This document shows, in pieces, positions 1-9,126 of a stretch of 64,000 nt of DNA (within the stretch, counting starts at the first letter, position 1; each line of letters begins with the position of its first letter). The notes under the pieces were generated by a model that had not been told where the DNA came from, made no database searches, and saw only the letters and a program-made list of their open reading frames with translations. The stretch is from NCBI RefSeq assembly GCF_900102785.1, contig NZ_FNGC01000009.1:177810-241809 (forward strand). The letters are read 5' to 3'. A program made the position numbers and the translations under genes. The stretch is from Arthrobacter sp. ok362. Its GTDB lineage: Bacteria; Actinomycetota; Actinomycetes; Actinomycetales; Micrococcaceae.

Positions 1-33
1 CGTTTCGGACGGCAGGCTGTCCGGGGCCCGGCA

Positions 34-1527
34 ATGGGGCAGGATCGTAGTGTGGAATCCCGTGCAGCAGAGCCCGCGCAGACAACAGGTTCCCCTCCGT
101 CCCGGCGGTACCTGGGCGTGGCCGCCCTGTTCCTGGCCAGTGCGGGCTTGCTGTGGTGGATGGTGATGCCGGAGAACCCGTTCCCGGATGCCCCGATTGC
201 CGGCTCGTTCATGTGGTGGCTGCTCCTCGCGGCCGGCATCCGCACCCTGCGGCATGTTCCCCGCCGCCGGATCGGGGCCGTTGTTGTCGGCGGCACCCTG
301 CTGCTTGGCCTGGCCGCCATGAGCGCTCCCCCGCGGACCAGCAACGACTCGGCCCGCTACGGCTGGGACGGCATCGTGCAGAAGGCCGGCATTTCCCCCT
401 ATGCCTACGTCCCGATCGACGAAACCTTGGAGCACCTGCGCCCGGCCTGGCTCTTCGCGCCGGGCACCACCGGCGCCACCGGCGAACCGGTGTGTGCCGC
501 CGGGCTGTTCGGGACCGAATCGGCGGCGACGCGCGGTTTCCCGTCCGGAGATCCCCTGTGCACCGCGATCAACAGGCCCCATGTGCCCACGATTTACCCG
601 CCGACGGCCGAAATCTACTTCTTCGCGGTGCGGGCCGCGGTCCCGGACACGGTGGGGTTCCTGCCGTTCCAGCTGGGCGGCCTCCTGATCAGTGCCGGCG
701 TGGCCGCGGCGCTGGTCCGGGCGCTGCGGCGCAGCGGCAAGCCCGCCTATCTGGCTGCCGTCTGGGGCTGGAGTCCGCTCGTCCAGCTCGAGGCCGTGAA
801 CAATGCGCACGTGGATGTCCTCGGCGGGGCGCTGATCCTGACCGCCGGGCTTCTGCTGCTGGGCGGCAAACCGCTCCGCTCAGGGGCCGCGTTCGGGGCG
901 GCTGTGGCCGTCAAACTCATTCCGGTGATCGCGGCCCCGGCCCTGCTGTTCCGGCGCCCGGTCCGGTTCATCGCGGCCTCCGTCGCCACGTTCATCCTGC
1001 TCTACGTGCCCTACGTCCTCGCCGCAGGGGCCGGGGTTCTCGGATTCCTGCCCGGATACCTCAAAGAGGAGGGGTACAGCCAGGGCGGCGGCATCCGATT
1101 CGGCCTCGCCCAGCTCGTCTCCACCGGGCCATGGCCGGCGGTCCTCAGCGCGGTCGTGCTCGCCGCCGTCGCCGTCGGGGTGCTGCGGCGCACGACGCCG
1201 GAGAACGTGTGGGCGCAGCAGACCGTCATGATTGGCCTGACGCTGCTGATCGTCAGCCCCACCTACCCCTGGTACTCACTGATGCTGCTGCCGTTCGTGG
1301 TGCTGAGCGGACGCTGGGAATACATCGCGGTGATCCTGGCCCTGGACGCCATCTACCTAACGCCCTCGTTCGGGCTTCCCGCCGATAACGTGAGGCAGGG
1401 CGGCCTGCTGGCTGCCGCCCTGGCCGTGGGTGCCGGCGCGTGGTTCCGGCACCGGAAGGAACTGTCGGCGGCGGCACTGTCGGGGCTGGAAAGGGCCCCG
1501 CTGCGCGATGCCCGCAACGGCGCCTGA
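34..1527 (+). CDS. GT87/GT-C type polytopic glycosyltransferase
   Basis: Protein of 497 residues with about ten to twelve hydrophobic segments from residue 28 onward. The loop after the first segments carries NDSARYGWDGIV followed by a Pro-Tyr pair (about residues 105-125), the acidic DxxxYxxDG pattern of GT87/PimE-like mannosyltransferases that use polyprenyl-phosphate sugars. It would act in the cytoplasmic membrane on cell-envelope glycans; donor and acceptor cannot be told from sequence. The chosen ATG lies 34 bases from the window edge and has no clear ribosome site, so the true start may differ. MtnP begins 47 bases downstream on the same strand. Family call is fairly firm, specificity is not. 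Confidence 0.75.
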   Translation: MGQDRSVESRAAEPAQTTGSPPSRRYLGVAALFLASAGLLWWMVMPENPFPDAPIAGSFMWWLLLAAGIRTLRHVPRRRIGAVVVGGTLLLGLAAMSAPPRTSNDSARYGWDGIVQKAGISPYAYVPIDETLEHLRPAWLFAPGTTGATGEPVCAAGLFGTESAATRGFPSGDPLCTAINRPHVPTIYPPTAEIYFFAVRAAVPDTVGFLPFQLGGLLISAGVAAALVRALRRSGKPAYLAAVWGWSPLVQLEAVNNAHVDVLGGALILTAGLLLLGGKPLRSGAAFGAAVAVKLIPVIAAPALLFRRPVRFIAASVATFILLYVPYVLAAGAGVLGFLPGYLKEEGYSQGGGIRFGLAQLVSTGPWPAVLSAVVLAAVAVGVLRRTTPENVWAQQTVMIGLTLLIVSPTYPWYSLMLLPFVVLSGRWEYIAVILALDAIYLTPSFGLPADNVRQGGLLAAALAVGAGAWFRHRKELSAAALSGLERAPLRDARNGA

Positions 1528-1574
1528 GGGCTTGCCGTGGCCGCCGAGGTCCCGGCGAATGGCAGTATGGCCCC

Positions 1575-2456
1575 ATGGATGAGACACCAAAGGACACCTC
1601 CCGGCCGCGCGTCGGAATCATCGGAGGCTCGGGCACGTACCAGCTTCCCGGGGCCAGGGTCCGGGCCACCCTCGACGTTGAGACACCCTACGGGCCGCCG
1701 TCCGCCCCTGTCACCCTCGCGGAGGTCGCGGGGCAGATTGTGGCGTTCCTCCCCCGGCACGGCGGCGGGCACTCGGTACCCCCGCAAAAGATCAATTACC
1801 GGGCCAATCTCTGGGCGCTCAAGAGCCTCGGAGTCGAAGCGGTGCTGTCCTCCTCGGCCGTCGGCGGCCTGCGTGCGGGGTTCGGACCGGACACGTTCGT
1901 AGTGACGGACCAGTTCATCGACCGAACCCGCGGCCGGGCGGATACTTACTTTGACGGAACGGTCGCGGACGGGGTCCCTCCGGCCGGCGTCCAGCATCTG
2001 CCGGCGGCCGAACCGTTCTGCCCGCAGCTGCGGTCCTTCCTCGACGCCGCCTTGGCGGAGCGCGGCCTGGCCTACGCGCCCCGCGGCACCGTGGTGGTGA
2101 TCGACGGACCGCGGTTCTCCACCAAGGCTGAGTCGGCCTGGTACGTCGCCGGCGGCGCGGACATCATCAGCATGACCCAGTACCCGGAACCGGTCCTCGC
2201 CGCAGAACTGAACATGGGCTTCGCCAATCTGGCATACATCACCGACTCGGACACCGGGCACGACGGTTCCGAGCCGGTGACAGCCGCCGCAGTGTTTGCA
2301 AGGCTCAAGAACGCCCAGCACCATATCCTGGCCGTGCTGGAAGCCGCTGTGCGCGCTATCGGCGCGGAATACAGGGCGCCCGCCCTCATGGACCCGACCG
2401 CCGTCGAACGCATCATGGCGCTGCCGGTCCGACAGAATCCAGCCGACGCCGGATGA
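1575..2456 (+). CDS. mtnP: S-methyl-5'-thioadenosine phosphorylase family protein
   Basis: A 293-residue protein of the MTAP/PNP class II phosphorylases, which split methylthioadenosine (or a related purine nucleoside) with phosphate in methionine salvage. Visible signatures are the phosphate loop IGGSGTYQL near the N-terminus, RHGGGHSVPPQKINYRAN (about residues 57-74) and SMTQYPEPVLAAE (about 198-210), matching the family's MTxxPExxLAxE. ATG 1575 was chosen because homology begins at once after it; longer in-frame readings run back into the upstream gene. The 3' end overlaps the epimerase start by ATGA, so the two are translationally coupled. Some actinobacterial members prefer other 6-oxopurine nucleosides, so exact substrate is uncertain. 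Confidence 0.85.
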   Translation: MDETPKDTSRPRVGIIGGSGTYQLPGARVRATLDVETPYGPPSAPVTLAEVAGQIVAFLPRHGGGHSVPPQKINYRANLWALKSLGVEAVLSSSAVGGLRAGFGPDTFVVTDQFIDRTRGRADTYFDGTVADGVPPAGVQHLPAAEPFCPQLRSFLDAALAERGLAYAPRGTVVVIDGPRFSTKAESAWYVAGGADIISMTQYPEPVLAAELNMGFANLAYITDSDTGHDGSEPVTAAAVFARLKNAQHHILAVLEAAVRAIGAEYRAPALMDPTAVERIMALPVRQNPADAG

Positions 2457-3511
2457 GGCTCCTGGTCACCGGCGGAGCCGGTTTCATCGGGATGCACGTC
2501 GTCGACGCCGCCCTGGCCAAGGGCTGGCAGGTCCGTGTACTCGACTCGCTCGCACCCGGCATCCACCCCCGGCCGCCCCGGTTCGATCCCCGCGTGGAAC
2601 TCGTCACGGGAGACGCCGCGGACCCGGACACCGTGGACCACGCCCTCGACGGCGTCGACACCGTCTGCCACCAGAGCGCGAAGGTAGGACTCGGGGTCAG
2701 CTTCGCCGACGCACCCGACTACATCCGGAACAACGACTTCGCGACGGCGGTGCTGCTCGCCGGCATGGAACGCCGGGGCGTCGCCAGGCTCGTGCTGGCC
2801 TCGTCGATGGTGGTCTATGGCGAGGGCGCCTACACGGACCCCGAAACGGGGCAGCCGGTGCGCCCCGGTCCCCGCGCCGAATCAGATCTTCAGGCGGGCA
2901 TCTACGATCCGCGAAACCCGCAGACCGGCACCGTGCTGGCGCCGGCCATGGTCACGGAAGATGCCCGGCTCGATCCGCGGAACGTCTACGCGGCCTCGAA
3001 GCTGAGCCAGGAGCATCTCGCGTCCGCGTGGGCCCGGAGCACGGGCGGCTCGGCCGTGGCGCTGCGCTACCACAACGTCTACGGGCCGCGCATGCCGCGG
3101 GACACACCGTATGCGGGCGTCGCGTCGCTGTTCCGCTCGGCCCTGGCCCGTGGCGAGGCTCCCCGCGTCTTCGAGGACGGCGCGCAGCGGCGCAGCTTCA
3201 TTCACGTCAGGGACGTCGCTGCGGCCAACCTCGCCGCGGCGGGCTTCGTTGACGGGATGCCTCGCGGCGGGTTCCGCGCCTATAACGTCGGAGCGGACGA
3301 AGTCCACACGATCGGCGACGTCGCCGCCGCGCTCAGCCGTTTCGGCAACGGCCCGGCGCCCGTCGTCACAGGCGAGTACCGTCTTGGCGACGTCCGGCAC
3401 ATCACCGCATCATCCGCGCTGATCAAGGACGAACTCGGCTGGGCCCCGTCCATCGGCTTCGATGAAGGCATGCGCGAGTTCGCCACCGCTCCGCTGCGCG
3501 GACAGGACTGA
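2453..3511 (+). CDS. NAD-dependent epimerase/dehydratase (extended SDR)
   Basis: A 352-residue extended short-chain dehydrogenase acting on sugar nucleotides. The Rossmann motif GGAGFIG is at residues 7-13, the catalytic YxxxK appears as VYAASK at about 181-186, and RYHNVYGPR plus RSFIHVRDVA are typical of GalE-like epimerases. An insertion around residues 120-160 is longer than in standard GalE. The start overlaps the mtnP stop by four bases (ATGA). With the GT87-like gene upstream this suggests envelope sugar metabolism, while the mtnP link is probably positional. A strong stem-loop follows at 3527. Confidence 0.85.
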   Translation: MRLLVTGGAGFIGMHVVDAALAKGWQVRVLDSLAPGIHPRPPRFDPRVELVTGDAADPDTVDHALDGVDTVCHQSAKVGLGVSFADAPDYIRNNDFATAVLLAGMERRGVARLVLASSMVVYGEGAYTDPETGQPVRPGPRAESDLQAGIYDPRNPQTGTVLAPAMVTEDARLDPRNVYAASKLSQEHLASAWARSTGGSAVALRYHNVYGPRMPRDTPYAGVASLFRSALARGEAPRVFEDGAQRRSFIHVRDVAAANLAAAGFVDGMPRGGFRAYNVGADEVHTIGDVAAALSRFGNGPAPVVTGEYRLGDVRHITASSALIKDELGWAPSIGFDEGMREFATAPLRGQD

Positions 3512-3526
3512 CGACGGATTCCACCT

Positions 3527-3585
3527 GCCACGCGCAGGGGAAAGCCACGCGCCCCCAAGGCCCGTGGCTTTTCCTTGCGCGTGGC
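3527..3585 (+). terminator. Stem-loop terminator after the epimerase gene
   Basis: Arms 3527-3549 and 3563-3585 pair over 23 bases with two G-T positions and a 13-base loop; the right arm contains CGTGGCTTTTCC. It starts 15 bases after the stop codon. There is no long T run after it, as is common in high-GC actinobacteria. Confidence 0.75.
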
Positions 3586-3822
3586 CGGTCCGGTGCGCGA
3601 AATAATTAGCCGGGCTGGTGTTTTTCTGTCATAGATGATTCGGACCGCCCGCCGGGCGGATGGGCCGGATTCCCGTCGTGACCCGTTCGTTATGCTGCGG
3701 GGCCGATTTGGGGCGCGTCGCCACCCAAGGCGTTGAATCTGCCGGGACTGGGTTGTAGCGTGACGCTGGACAGCATGCTTAGCATCATCAATCCGTCCCC
3801 GAGGACACCAAGGAGCATCTTT

Positions 3823-4086
3823 ATGAGAATCGGTTCCGCAATCTTCCTCATCGCCATCGGCGCCATCCTTGCGTGGGCCGTCGCTCCGGGCCTGATCCCC
3901 AATGTCGACCAGGCCATGATCGGCTACATCCTGATGGTCGTCGGCGTCATTGGACTCATCGCCTCGCTCGTCCTCGCCTCCCCCGGCCGTGGCCGCACTC
4001 GTCGGGTCAGCGAAAGCCGCACGGTCGTGGACCCCAACACGGGCGAGACCATCACCCGCAATGAGAGCCGCGACGCCGGCATCTGA
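3823..4086 (+). CDS. DUF6458-type small membrane protein
   Basis: An 87-residue protein with two membrane segments (about residues 4-20 and 28-50) followed by a basic, hydrophilic tail with TVVDPNTGETITRNE. This is the layout of the actinobacterial DUF6458 family, of unknown function. ATG 3823 was chosen over longer in-frame readings because AGGAG stands at 3811-3815, eight bases before it, and the hydrophobic segment starts immediately. It stands alone between the epimerase terminator and the GGACATG array. Confidence 0.8.
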   Translation: MRIGSAIFLIAIGAILAWAVAPGLIPNVDQAMIGYILMVVGVIGLIASLVLASPGRGRTRRVSESRTVVDPNTGETITRNESRDAGI

Positions 4087-4201
4087 GCACCGCCCTCGCC
4101 CCCTCCGCGGCGCGGGACCCAACGACCCGGCAGCCGGGCCGGACCTCGAGGTCGGGCCCGGCTACTGTCGTTTAAGCCGGCCCCGGCCGGGCCACAGGGC
4201 T

Positions 4202-4697
4202 GGACATGCCCCCATGTCGCCCCGAAACCTCACTCGACGATTGAACATGCGCTCCCGCGGCCGCCCGAAGACTGGACATGCCCTCCCCCAGCCCGCCCCA
4301 AGACTGGACATGCCCTCCCCTCCAGCCAACCAGCGGACATGGGCCCCAAATGCCCCCTCTCCGACCCCCACCTTGGACATGTCCCCCGCTCCCCCACGCC
4401 ACGACTGGACATGCCCTCCGCTCCCCCACGCCACGACTGGACATGTCCCCCGCTCCCCCACGCCACGACAGGACATGTCCCCCGCCACACCACGCGACCA
4501 ACGGACATGCCCCCACACCACGCGACCAATGGACATGTCCCCACGGCCTCCCGAAACCTCGCTCAAAGATTGGACATGCCCTCCCCTCCGGACCACCAGC
4601 GGACATGGGCCCCACCCGCCCATTCCCCACCCCAAAGACTGGACATGCCCCACGCAGTCCGACCCAAAAAATGGGCATGTCCCGCGATTCGGGCATG
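4202..4697. repeat. GGACATG motif array upstream of the fru operon
   Basis: Thirteen exact GGACATG heptamers begin at 4202, 4274, 4306, 4335, 4375, 4407, 4439, 4471, 4503, 4531, 4572, 4601 and 4641, with variants GAACATG at 4243 and GGGCATG at 4673 and 4691. Most continue as GCCC or TCCC; four form the palindrome GGACATGTCC. Spacings are mainly 31-32 or 40-41 bases, with some of 28-29. Units from 4375 to 4470 are three near-identical 32-base repeats. The + strand between motifs is C-rich. All six frames are nearly free of stops, but the 32-base period is not a multiple of three, so I do not call a gene here. The array ends 26 bases before the fru -35 box. Confidence 0.9.
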
Positions 4698-4723
4698 CGC
4701 TTCTGCGTTCATGTGGTTTTTCA

Positions 4724-4753
4724 TTGACAAACCAACAAGAACAAAGATAAAGT
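4724..4753 (+). promoter_or_regulatory. Predicted promoter of fruRKA-ptsH
   Basis: A perfect -35 TTGACA at 4724-4729 is followed by ATAAAG at 4747-4752 (17-base spacer) or TAAAGT one base further on. This AT-rich stretch contrasts sharply with its surroundings and lies about 113 bases before the fruR start. Confidence 0.6.
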
Positions 4754-4865
4754 CAAACAATTCCACTTCATGTGATGGGAGTCACTGGAGTCGCAGGAAC
4801 GGCCAGGCAAGACAACCCGGGCAAAGACAAAACCAGGACTGACAGCAGTACGCAATGGAGGGTAA

Positions 4866-5678
4866 GTGTTCGCCGAAGAACGCCAGCAGCTGATCGTGGG
4901 GCTCGTCTACGCCAGCGGCCGGGCCAGCGTCACGGACCTGGCCGAGCGCTTCAGCATCACAACGGAAACCGTCCGCCGGGACCTCGCCGCGCTGGAAGCC
5001 GCCGGCAGCGTCCGCCGGGTGCACGGGGGCGCTGTCTCCCCGGACCGCTTTAGCACCACGGAGGAAAGCGTCCTCGAGCGGACCGTCCAGCGCCAGCCCG
5101 AGAAGACCCGGATCGCGGAGGCCGCCTTGGCCCTCATGCCCCCGGGCCTCACCGGCAGCATCCTGATCGACGCCGGCTCCACCACAGAGGCCCTCGCCGA
5201 ACTCCTGTCCGCCCGGGCCGCCGGAGCCGCCGCAGCTGGCAGCTTGCCCGGGTCCGACGCCGAACTCGTCGTCATCACGCACTCCCTGCCCATCGCGTCC
5301 AGGCTGTCCGGCGAACCGGGCATCGCCCTGCACCTGCTCGGCGGCAAGGTCCGCGGCCTGACCCAGGCCGCCGTCGGCCAGTCCACCGTGGAGGCCGCCC
5401 GCCGGATCCGCCCGGACATCGCCTTCATCGGCGCCAACGGCATCCATGCAGCCTTCGGGCTGAGCACACCCGATCCTGAAGAAGCCGCGGTCAAGGCTGC
5501 CTTCGTCCAATCAGCGCGCCGCATTGTGGTGCTGGTTGATTCCTCCAAGCTGGACGCGGAGACGCTGGTCCAGTTCGCCTCGTTGAAAGATCTGGACACC
5601 GTGATCACAGACACGCAACCCAGCCGGGAACTCGCCGACGCCCTTGCGGAAGCCGGAGTGGAGGTGGTGGTCGCGTGA
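4866..5678 (+). CDS. fruR: DeoR-family transcriptional regulator of fructose operon
   Basis: A 270-residue regulator with an N-terminal DeoR winged helix-turn-helix (about residues 5-57, containing ASVTDLAERFSITTETVRRD) and a C-terminal DeoRC sugar-phosphate sensing domain (about 75-255, with IDAGSTTEAL and the GANGIH loop). The start is GTG 4866 with GGAGG at 4857-4861. Its stop overlaps the fruK GTG by four bases, so it is the first gene of a fruR-fruK-fruA-ptsH operon. It probably represses the operon and responds to fructose 1-phosphate, as related regulators do. Confidence 0.85.
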   Translation: MFAEERQQLIVGLVYASGRASVTDLAERFSITTETVRRDLAALEAAGSVRRVHGGAVSPDRFSTTEESVLERTVQRQPEKTRIAEAALALMPPGLTGSILIDAGSTTEALAELLSARAAGAAAAGSLPGSDAELVVITHSLPIASRLSGEPGIALHLLGGKVRGLTQAAVGQSTVEAARRIRPDIAFIGANGIHAAFGLSTPDPEEAAVKAAFVQSARRIVVLVDSSKLDAETLVQFASLKDLDTVITDTQPSRELADALAEAGVEVVVA

Positions 5679-6661
5679 TTGTCACCCTCACCGCCAACCC
5701 CAGCCTGGACCGCACCGTGGCGCTGCCCGGCCCCCTTCTCCGCGGGGAAGTTCAGCGGGCCATCTCCGTCCGGCAGGAATCCGGCGGCAAGGGAGTCAAC
5801 GTCTCCCGCGCCCTCGTCGCCTCGGGGCTCAAGACGATCGCCGTCCTCCCCGGCGCCGAGACCGACCCTGTCCTCACCGGTCTGCGGGAGACCGACGTTC
5901 CGTTCGCGGCCCTCCCGATTGGCGAGCCGCTGCGCAGCAACGTGGCCCTCACCGAGCCCGGCGGCGTCACCACGAAGATCAATGAACCCGGACCGGTTCT
6001 CAGCGCGGATCAGCAGGAGGCCCTGATCAGCCTGCTGCTGGACCACGCCCGCGGCGCCGCCTGGGTCGTCCTGGCCGGCTCGCTCCCACCCGGGGTTCCA
6101 GCCGACTTCTACGCGACCGTCACCCGGCGGCTGCGTTCCCTGTTCGACGGCGAGGCCGCACCTCGGGTCGCCGTCGACTCGTCCGGCGAACCCCTCGCCG
6201 CAGCGGTCTCCGGCGACACCTCGGGAAAACCGGACCTCTTGAAACCCAACGCCGAGGAACTGGTGGAACTGGCTGCCGCAGCCGGTTTCGCCACGAACAA
6301 ATCCGCCGAGGAGCTCGAGGCGGACCCGGAGGCTGCAGCAGCGGCCGCCTCCGCCGTCGTGCGCTCCGGAGTGGGTGCCGTACTGGCCACCCTCGGCTCC
6401 AAGGGTGCCGTTCTAGTGACGGCCGACGGCGCGTGGCTGGCCACGCACCCGCCGGTCACCGCGGTCAGCACTGTCGGTGCCGGCGATTCCTCGCTGGCCG
6501 GATACCTGCTCGCATCCAGCCAGGGCGCCGCCCCGGTCGATTGCCTCCGTCAGGCCGTGGCCCATGGTGCCGCCGCCGCTTCCCTGCCTGGCTCCACTGT
6601 CCCGGCAGTCAACCAAACCACCCCTGATGCCGTAACCATCACGGCCCTCCGGAAGGATTGA
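5675..6661 (+). CDS. fruK: 1-phosphofructokinase
   Basis: A 328-residue PfkB-family kinase converting fructose 1-phosphate to fructose 1,6-bisphosphate with ATP in the cytoplasm. Both PfkB signatures are visible: GGKGVNVSRAL (about residues 37-47) and the C-terminal STVGAGDSSLAGYL, in which the Asp of GAGD is the catalytic base. An Ala-rich insertion lies at about 215-235. GTG 5675 overlaps the fruR stop (GTGA). FruA, directly downstream, makes its substrate during uptake. Confidence 0.93.
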   Translation: MIVTLTANPSLDRTVALPGPLLRGEVQRAISVRQESGGKGVNVSRALVASGLKTIAVLPGAETDPVLTGLRETDVPFAALPIGEPLRSNVALTEPGGVTTKINEPGPVLSADQQEALISLLLDHARGAAWVVLAGSLPPGVPADFYATVTRRLRSLFDGEAAPRVAVDSSGEPLAAAVSGDTSGKPDLLKPNAEELVELAAAAGFATNKSAEELEADPEAAAAAASAVVRSGVGAVLATLGSKGAVLVTADGAWLATHPPVTAVSTVGAGDSSLAGYLLASSQGAAPVDCLRQAVAHGAAAASLPGSTVPAVNQTTPDAVTITALRKD

Positions 6662-6663
6662 CA

Positions 6664-8742
6664 GTGACACAGCTCATTACTACCGAACTGGTCGAGCTCG
6701 ACCAGAATCTGGGCAGCTCGCCCGAGGACGTGATCCGGCATCTGGCAGGCAGAGTTTCAGACACCGGACGCGCCACCGAGGCCGAAGGCCTCTTCGCCGA
6801 CGCCTTTGCCCGGGAATCCAAGACAGCCACGGGCGTCCCAGGCGGCATCGCGATCCCGCACTGCCGCTCGACGGCGGTCACCGAACCCACGCTGGCAATG
6901 GCGCGGCTGTCCCAGCCGGTCGATTTCGGCGCCAAGGACGGGCCCGCGGACATCATTTTCTTCATCGCGGCTCCTGAAGGTGCGGACCAAGAGCACTTGA
7001 AGCTGCTTTCGAAGCTGGCGCGGTCGCTGATCAAGAAGGACTTCACGGCCAGCCTGCGTGCCGCGACCTCCCAGGCGGAGATCGTCGAACTCGTCGACGC
7101 CGCCCTGGCGGACAAGCCGGCCGCCCAAACCCCAGCCGAAGCGACCGCCGCCACGGGCGCAGCCGTCGCGGGTCCCGCCGCGGGCGCTGCGGGAGAAGGC
7201 GCCGGCGCAGCGAAGGCCAAGGGGCCCAAGCGCCTCGTCGCCGTTACGGCCTGCCCCACCGGCATCGCCCACACCTACATGGCCGCCGACTCGCTCGTTG
7301 CCGCGGCCAAGGAGGTCGGCGTGGACCTGCAGGTCGAAACCCAGGGGTCCTCCGGTGCCAAGGCTCTTGACCCCGCCGTGATCGCCGCCGCCGATGCCGT
7401 GATCTTCGCCGTGGACGTCGATGTGCGCGGCAAGGAGCGCTTCGCCGGCATGCCGGTGATCAACGCGCCGGTCAAGCGCGGTATCGACGAGCCGGACAGG
7501 ATGGTCGCAGAAGCCCTCGCCGCCGCGGACAACCCGCACGCCCGCCGCGTGCCCCACTTCGGCGCCGAGGAGCAGGCCGAACTGGCGGCCGAGGAAAAGA
7601 GCGAGCACATTGGCACGAAGCTGAAGAAGGCGCTGCTCACAGGTGTCAGCTACATGATCCCGTTCGTGGCAGGCGGCGGTCTGCTGATCGCCCTCGGCTT
7701 CCTGTTGGGCGGCTACAACATCACCGCCTTCGCGGACAAGATCCTGGCAGAGAACAGCCTCTTCAACTTGCCCACCGTGTACCCGGAACTGGCGTGGGGC
7801 CCGCTGGGCGCCTTCCTGGGTGCCGTGTTCTTCAAGATCGGCGCCCTGTCCCTAGGCTTCCTCGTGCCCGCGCTGGCCGGCTACATCGCCTACGCCATCG
7901 CCGACCGGCCCGGCATCGCCCCGGGCTTCGTGTCCGGCGCCGTTGCCGTCTTCATGGGCGCAGGGTTCCTCGGCGGCATCGTGGGCGGCCTGATCGCCGG
8001 CTACGTGGCACATTCGATCGGCAAGCTCCACGTGGCCCGCTGGCTGCGCGGCCTGATGCCGGTGGTCATCATCCCGCTCGTGGCGTCCATCGCTGCTTCT
8101 GGCCTGCTCTTCGTGTTCCTCGGCAGGTACGTCGCGGCGGTCACCGTCGGGCTCAACAACTGGCTGTCCGGCCTCACCGGCGCCAGCGCCATCGCCCTGG
8201 GCATTGTCCTGGGCCTGATGATGTGCTTCGACCTTGGCGGTCCGGTCAACAAGGTTGCCTACTCCTTCGCCGTCGCCGGCCTGGGAGCCGCGTCCATCAC
8301 CAACCAGGCACCGTGGCAGATCATGGCGGCCGTCATGGCCTCCGGCATGGTCCCGCCGCTGGCAATGGCACTGGCCTCGACCATCCTGAACAAGAGGCTC
8401 TTCAGCCTGGCGGAGCAGGAAAACGGCAAGGCCGCCTGGCTGCTGGGGGCCTCCTTCATCACCGAAGGCGCCATCCCCTTCGCTGCGGCGGACCCGCTCC
8501 GCGTCATCCCAGCCAGCATGCTCGGCGGGGCCGTGACCGGTGCCATCTCGATGGCGGCAGGCGTGGGGTCCAAAGCCCCGCACGGCGGAATCTTCGTCTT
8601 CTTCGCGATCGATAGTTTCCTGTGGTTTGTCATCGCCATCGCGGTCGGTACCGTCGTAGGCGCCTTCGCAGTGATCGGGCTCAAGCGCTGGGCAGTCAAG
8701 AAGCCGGTTGATACGGTGGAAACGGTTCCCGTAGCCGCCTGA
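6664..8742 (+). CDS. fruA: PTS fructose transporter, EIIABC fusion
   Basis: A 692-residue PTS permease that takes up fructose and phosphorylates it to fructose 1-phosphate. Order of domains: EIIA (about 1-150, active His66 in GIAIPHC), an Ala-rich linker, EIIB (about 188-285, active Cys197 in TACPTGIAHT) and EIIC (about 320-675) with eight or more membrane segments. A TTG at 6658 is in frame, but GTG 6664 is preferred because GGAAGGA at 6650-6656 is then seven bases away. Phosphoryl groups should come from the HPr encoded 59 bases downstream. Confidence 0.93.
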   Translation: MTQLITTELVELDQNLGSSPEDVIRHLAGRVSDTGRATEAEGLFADAFARESKTATGVPGGIAIPHCRSTAVTEPTLAMARLSQPVDFGAKDGPADIIFFIAAPEGADQEHLKLLSKLARSLIKKDFTASLRAATSQAEIVELVDAALADKPAAQTPAEATAATGAAVAGPAAGAAGEGAGAAKAKGPKRLVAVTACPTGIAHTYMAADSLVAAAKEVGVDLQVETQGSSGAKALDPAVIAAADAVIFAVDVDVRGKERFAGMPVINAPVKRGIDEPDRMVAEALAAADNPHARRVPHFGAEEQAELAAEEKSEHIGTKLKKALLTGVSYMIPFVAGGGLLIALGFLLGGYNITAFADKILAENSLFNLPTVYPELAWGPLGAFLGAVFFKIGALSLGFLVPALAGYIAYAIADRPGIAPGFVSGAVAVFMGAGFLGGIVGGLIAGYVAHSIGKLHVARWLRGLMPVVIIPLVASIAASGLLFVFLGRYVAAVTVGLNNWLSGLTGASAIALGIVLGLMMCFDLGGPVNKVAYSFAVAGLGAASITNQAPWQIMAAVMASGMVPPLAMALASTILNKRLFSLAEQENGKAAWLLGASFITEGAIPFAAADPLRVIPASMLGGAVTGAISMAAGVGSKAPHGGIFVFFAIDSFLWFVIAIAVGTVVGAFAVIGLKRWAVKKPVDTVETVPVAA

Positions 8743-8801
8743 GCCCGTCCTGGACGATTTTTTCAAGCAGATATTCACCATCCTGACTTCAAGGAGCAGA
8801 A

Positions 8802-9083
8802 ATGACCGAACGTAACGCCACCATTGCCAGCCGCGTGGGGCTGCACGCTCGCCCGGCCGCCATCTTCGCCGAGGCTGCAGGCGAGTTCGACAACCTCGAG
8901 ATCACGATTGCCCGTCTGGGTGAGCCGGAGGACGAGGCCATGGACGCAGCGAGCATCCTGTCGCTGATGAGCTTAGGCGCCTCCCACGGCGAGGTTGTGG
9001 TGTTGCGTGCCGAGGGCGAGGGCGCCGACGCGGCACTGGACAGCCTCGTGCAGATCCTTGAGACGGATCACGACGCCGAATAG
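8802..9083 (+). CDS. ptsH: HPr phosphocarrier protein
   Basis: A 93-residue HPr that passes phosphate from enzyme I to EIIA domains. The active His15 is in RVGLHARPAA; the helix around MDAASILSLMSLGA carries the usual Ser46 region. ATG 8802 is preceded by AAGGAG. It is the last gene of the fru operon and probably the general HPr of the cell, also serving DhaM at 57.6 kb. No enzyme I gene is in the window. Confidence 0.93.
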   Translation: MTERNATIASRVGLHARPAAIFAEAAGEFDNLEITIARLGEPEDEAMDAASILSLMSLGASHGEVVVLRAEGEGADAALDSLVQILETDHDAE

Positions 9084-9126
9084 CCTCACCTTCCGGCCCC
9101 GCGCCGGAACACCGGCAGCTTCAGTT

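Noticed and set aside
4202..4697. CRISPR array
   Set aside because: The conserved part is only 7-11 bases, the intervening sequence is itself repeated and C-rich, spacing varies, and no cas gene is nearby.
4162..4842. Several overlapping open readings of 90-270 codons in all six frames across the GGACATG array
   Set aside because: The array lacks stop triplets because of its composition. The 32-base period is not a multiple of three, so repeats translate differently each time, and no reading has a family match or consistent ribosome site.
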